In this document: in pieces, positions 62,307-64,000 of the stretch
How the letters are laid out: every line of letters begins with the position of its first letter
Position numbering within the stretch: position 1 is the stretch's first letter
Origin: Phragmites australis
Lineage: Eukaryota > Streptophyta > Magnoliopsida > Poales > Poaceae
DNA length: 64,000 bases
Reading direction: 5' to 3'
Assembly: GCF_958298935.1 (NCBI RefSeq)
Contig: NC_084927.1
Coordinates: 26,486,001 to 26,550,000, forward strand
The notes under the pieces: generated by a model
The model's input: the letters and a program-made list of their open reading frames with translations, nothing else
The model's database searches: none
Told to the model about the DNA's origin: nothing
Program-made: the position numbers and the translations under genes

Positions 62307-63665
62307 CTACGAACCCGACACCCGCAGCGACCAGACCCGCACCTCGCCGTCGAAGGTCGCACTGCACACTCGCCACTCCTCGTCGCCGTCGACGCCTCCC
62401 CGCCGCTGCTTCTGTTTTGGCACAGGCGCCGCCGCGACCGACCTGACGGCGGTTCCGTGCCCGTCGATCACGGCGACGCAAGCGTACCCTCTTCCGTCCG
62501 GGGCGCGCCGCCAGGCCCGCACCGTCTGGTCCGCCGACCCGCTGACCACCAGCCCGCCCGCCGCGCACGCGATGGACAGCACCGCCTTGCGGTGGCCCCT
62601 CAGCGCCCCGATCACGACCATGTGGCTCGCGATGTCCTCCCGCTCCCACACCACGATGGACCGGTCGTTGCCGCCCGAGTACAGCGCCTGCCCCCCGCAC
62701 CCGATAGCCACCGCGTTCACCGCCGCCGTGTGGCGGGACAGGGTGGCGACCAGGTGGTAAACCGGCTTCTTGCTGTGCGCGCGTCGGGTCTTGTCGGAGG
62801 CGGGCCGGGGCGCCCAGACGCGGACGCGCCTGTCGGCGGAGCCGGTGTACACCGTGCCGTCGGGCGCCACGGCGACGGCGTTGACGGCGTCGTCGTGCGC
62901 CGGCAGCGACTGCAGGCAGCGGAGGGACGGGAGGGCCCATACCTTGAGCGTCTTGTCCCAGGAGACGGAAAAGAGGAGGCGGCCGTCGGCGGAGGCCGCG
63001 ACTCCGGACACGGTGTCGGCGTGCTCTATCCAGAGCCGGCGGTGGTGGCGGCGGACAGACACGTGGTTGGACGGGACGGGGAACCGGCGGAGGCGATCGG
63101 AGACCGTGGGGAGCGCGGCGGCGAGGCGGAGCCTCGCAGGCGCGTGTGAGGAGACCCGCCACAGGCGCAGCCTCCCGTCCTGGTGGCCCGTCACGGCGGC
63201 AGCGCCGCCGTGGAGGTGCGCCACGCACTTCACCGAGCCCGCAGTATCGGTGGCATCCGCGGAGTCGGACGTGGAAGTCGCCTCGAGGGTAGACAGGTCG
63301 TGGAGCGCCACTGACGCCGGCCGCGCCACGACGAGACCGTGCGTGGAGTCCACTGCCGATACGACGGCAGCCGCGGACGATGCGGAGGCTGCGGACAGAG
63401 GAAGGATCGTGGTGACGTGGACGAAGGACGCCGCGAGGCAGGTGCTTGTCGCGGCAGAGAGCGAAGGAAGCGAAGGGAGGGACGTCGACGACGACGCTTC
63501 CGACACGGCCGCCGCCGAGGCGGAGGACGACGTGGAGACGGTCGACGAGGAGGACGACACCGCCGTGGCCAGCTTGTTATTGCTACTGTCGCCTTTGTTG
63601 TTCCCATCGCCATCGCCGGCGGCGGTGTTGCCGGTGGCCATGCAGAGCCGCGGGAGAAGCTGCAT
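62307..63665 (-). CDS. WD40-repeat protein, JINGUBANG-like
   Basis: Intronless, 452 aa. A low-complexity Ser/Ala/Thr-rich N-terminus (~1-100) precedes a seven-bladed beta-propeller. Repeats are clear at VTGHQDGRLRLWRV, EHADTVSGVAASADGRLLFS followed by WDKTLKVW, AHDDAVNAVAVAPDG with SADRRVRVW, SRHTAAVNAVAI with GGNDRSIVVW, GHRKAVLSIAC with SADQTVRAW, and DGHGTAVRSVA with ATFDGEVRVW. Single-exon plant WD40 proteins of this layout are annotated JINGUBANG-like, after an Arabidopsis pollen-germination regulator; by homology it is a scaffold for protein interactions, with the partner unknown. Very GC-rich throughout, as is common for intronless grass genes. The start may be 63665 or the in-frame ATG at 63641. 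Confidence 0.92.
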   Translation of the reverse strand: MQLLPRLCMATGNTAAGDGDGNNKGDSSNNKLATAVSSSSSTVSTSSSASAAAVSEASSSTSLPSLPSLSAATSTCLAASFVHVTTILPLSAASASSAAAVVSAVDSTHGLVVARPASVALHDLSTLEATSTSDSADATDTAGSVKCVAHLHGGAAAVTGHQDGRLRLWRVSSHAPARLRLAAALPTVSDRLRRFPVPSNHVSVRRHHRRLWIEHADTVSGVAASADGRLLFSVSWDKTLKVWALPSLRCLQSLPAHDDAVNAVAVAPDGTVYTGSADRRVRVWAPRPASDKTRRAHSKKPVYHLVATLSRHTAAVNAVAIGCGGQALYSGGNDRSIVVWEREDIASHMVVIGALRGHRKAVLSIACAAGGLVVSGSADQTVRAWRRAPDGRGYACVAVIDGHGTAVRSVAAAPVPKQKQRRGGVDGDEEWRVCSATFDGEVRVWSLRVSGS

Positions 63666-64000
63666 TTGGAGCGTGACAGGCTACAACTTTGTGCGCGATA
63701 GATAATACTCTGGCACGGTCCGCGCGAGTGGAATGGAGGGTCAGCTCGACTGCAACGCGAGTGTATTTGTACAACGCGCGGATTTCCCGGGACCGGGAAT
63801 ATCCGACGACTCGGGTTCGTAACGGTGATTTCAATCTAGTTTTATAATTTTTTTCGTTTATAGATGAAAAGACAGTTAATTCACAAAATTTTGCTAAAAT
63901 TTAAGTTGGTTTTCATTCCTTGTTCTGTAGGTTTTACCTGTCATTAAAAATTTAAAATTAGATATTTTGTTTCATTGAAATTTTAATTGCAGCCGCGTGA
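63666..64000. other. Upstream region of the WD40 gene
   Basis: Promoter side of the WD40 gene, GC-rich close to the start then AT-rich. No strong TATA box was chosen; the weak candidate ACAAATACA (minus strand, ~63761-63769) lies about 100 bp upstream of the ATG. Confidence 0.4.

Noticed and set aside
62007..63149. 380-codon plus-strand open frame
   Set aside because: Antisense shadow of the WD40 gene, plus unrelated AT-rich sequence at its start.

Overview
This is eukaryotic nuclear DNA from a grass (Poaceae), probably a panicoid relative of sorghum, maize or Setaria. The evidence is spliced genes with GT-AG introns, very GC-rich 5' exons next to AT-rich introns and intergenic DNA, TTA/TAA-flanked Tourist-like and TA-flanked Stowaway-like MITEs, copia LTR debris and LINE remnants. 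The species cannot be fixed from the window alone. From memory (to be verified), the order NAR2 - SWI3A - SURF2 - P450 - PPR - GH5 - PIMT resembles a segment of rice chromosome 4.

Layout. 1-7.3 kb: nested retroelement debris (an LTR-like repeat, a LINE 3' end, and a copia LTR + primer-binding site + decayed gag). 7.7-9.9 kb (-): a broken two-exon NAR2/NRT3 nitrate-transport accessory gene. 13.2-16.8 kb (+): SWI3A-type chromatin-remodelling subunit, seven exons. 17.3-19.9 kb (+): SURF2, five exons. 20.5-22.2 kb (-): intact CYP71-type P450. 22.3-30 kb: repeat island with a ~0.93 kb long-armed inverted repeat and a copia LTR-like block. 30.0-31.4 kb (-): a second, deletion-riddled copy of the same P450, whose upstream DNA also matches that of the first. 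32.5-34.6 kb (-): intact intronless DYW-type PPR protein. 35.1-36.4 kb (-): LINE remnant. 36.6-40.1 kb (+): broken GH5 gene carrying MITEs. 41.8-46.4 kb (+): intact GH5 + beta-trefoil enzyme. 49.0-49.9 kb (+): methyltransferase-like protein. 51.1-53.5 kb (-): protein-L-isoaspartate methyltransferase. 54.0-55.8 kb (-): CENP-X/MHF2, five tiny exons. 56-62 kb: repeats including a solo LTR. 62.3-63.7 kb (-): intronless WD40 protein.

The genes do not form a pathway; this is a normal gene-rich grass segment with one gene per about 5-6 kb between transposon patches. The most interesting theme is repeated gene decay: a single-copy nitrate-transport partner and two tandem duplicates (P450, GH5) are broken here, each in a way readable at base level. 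I found no tRNA, rRNA or CRISPR features, and no convincing novel multi-gene system. Exon boundaries were set by hand from splice consensus, reading-frame continuity and family conservation; UTRs are not defined.
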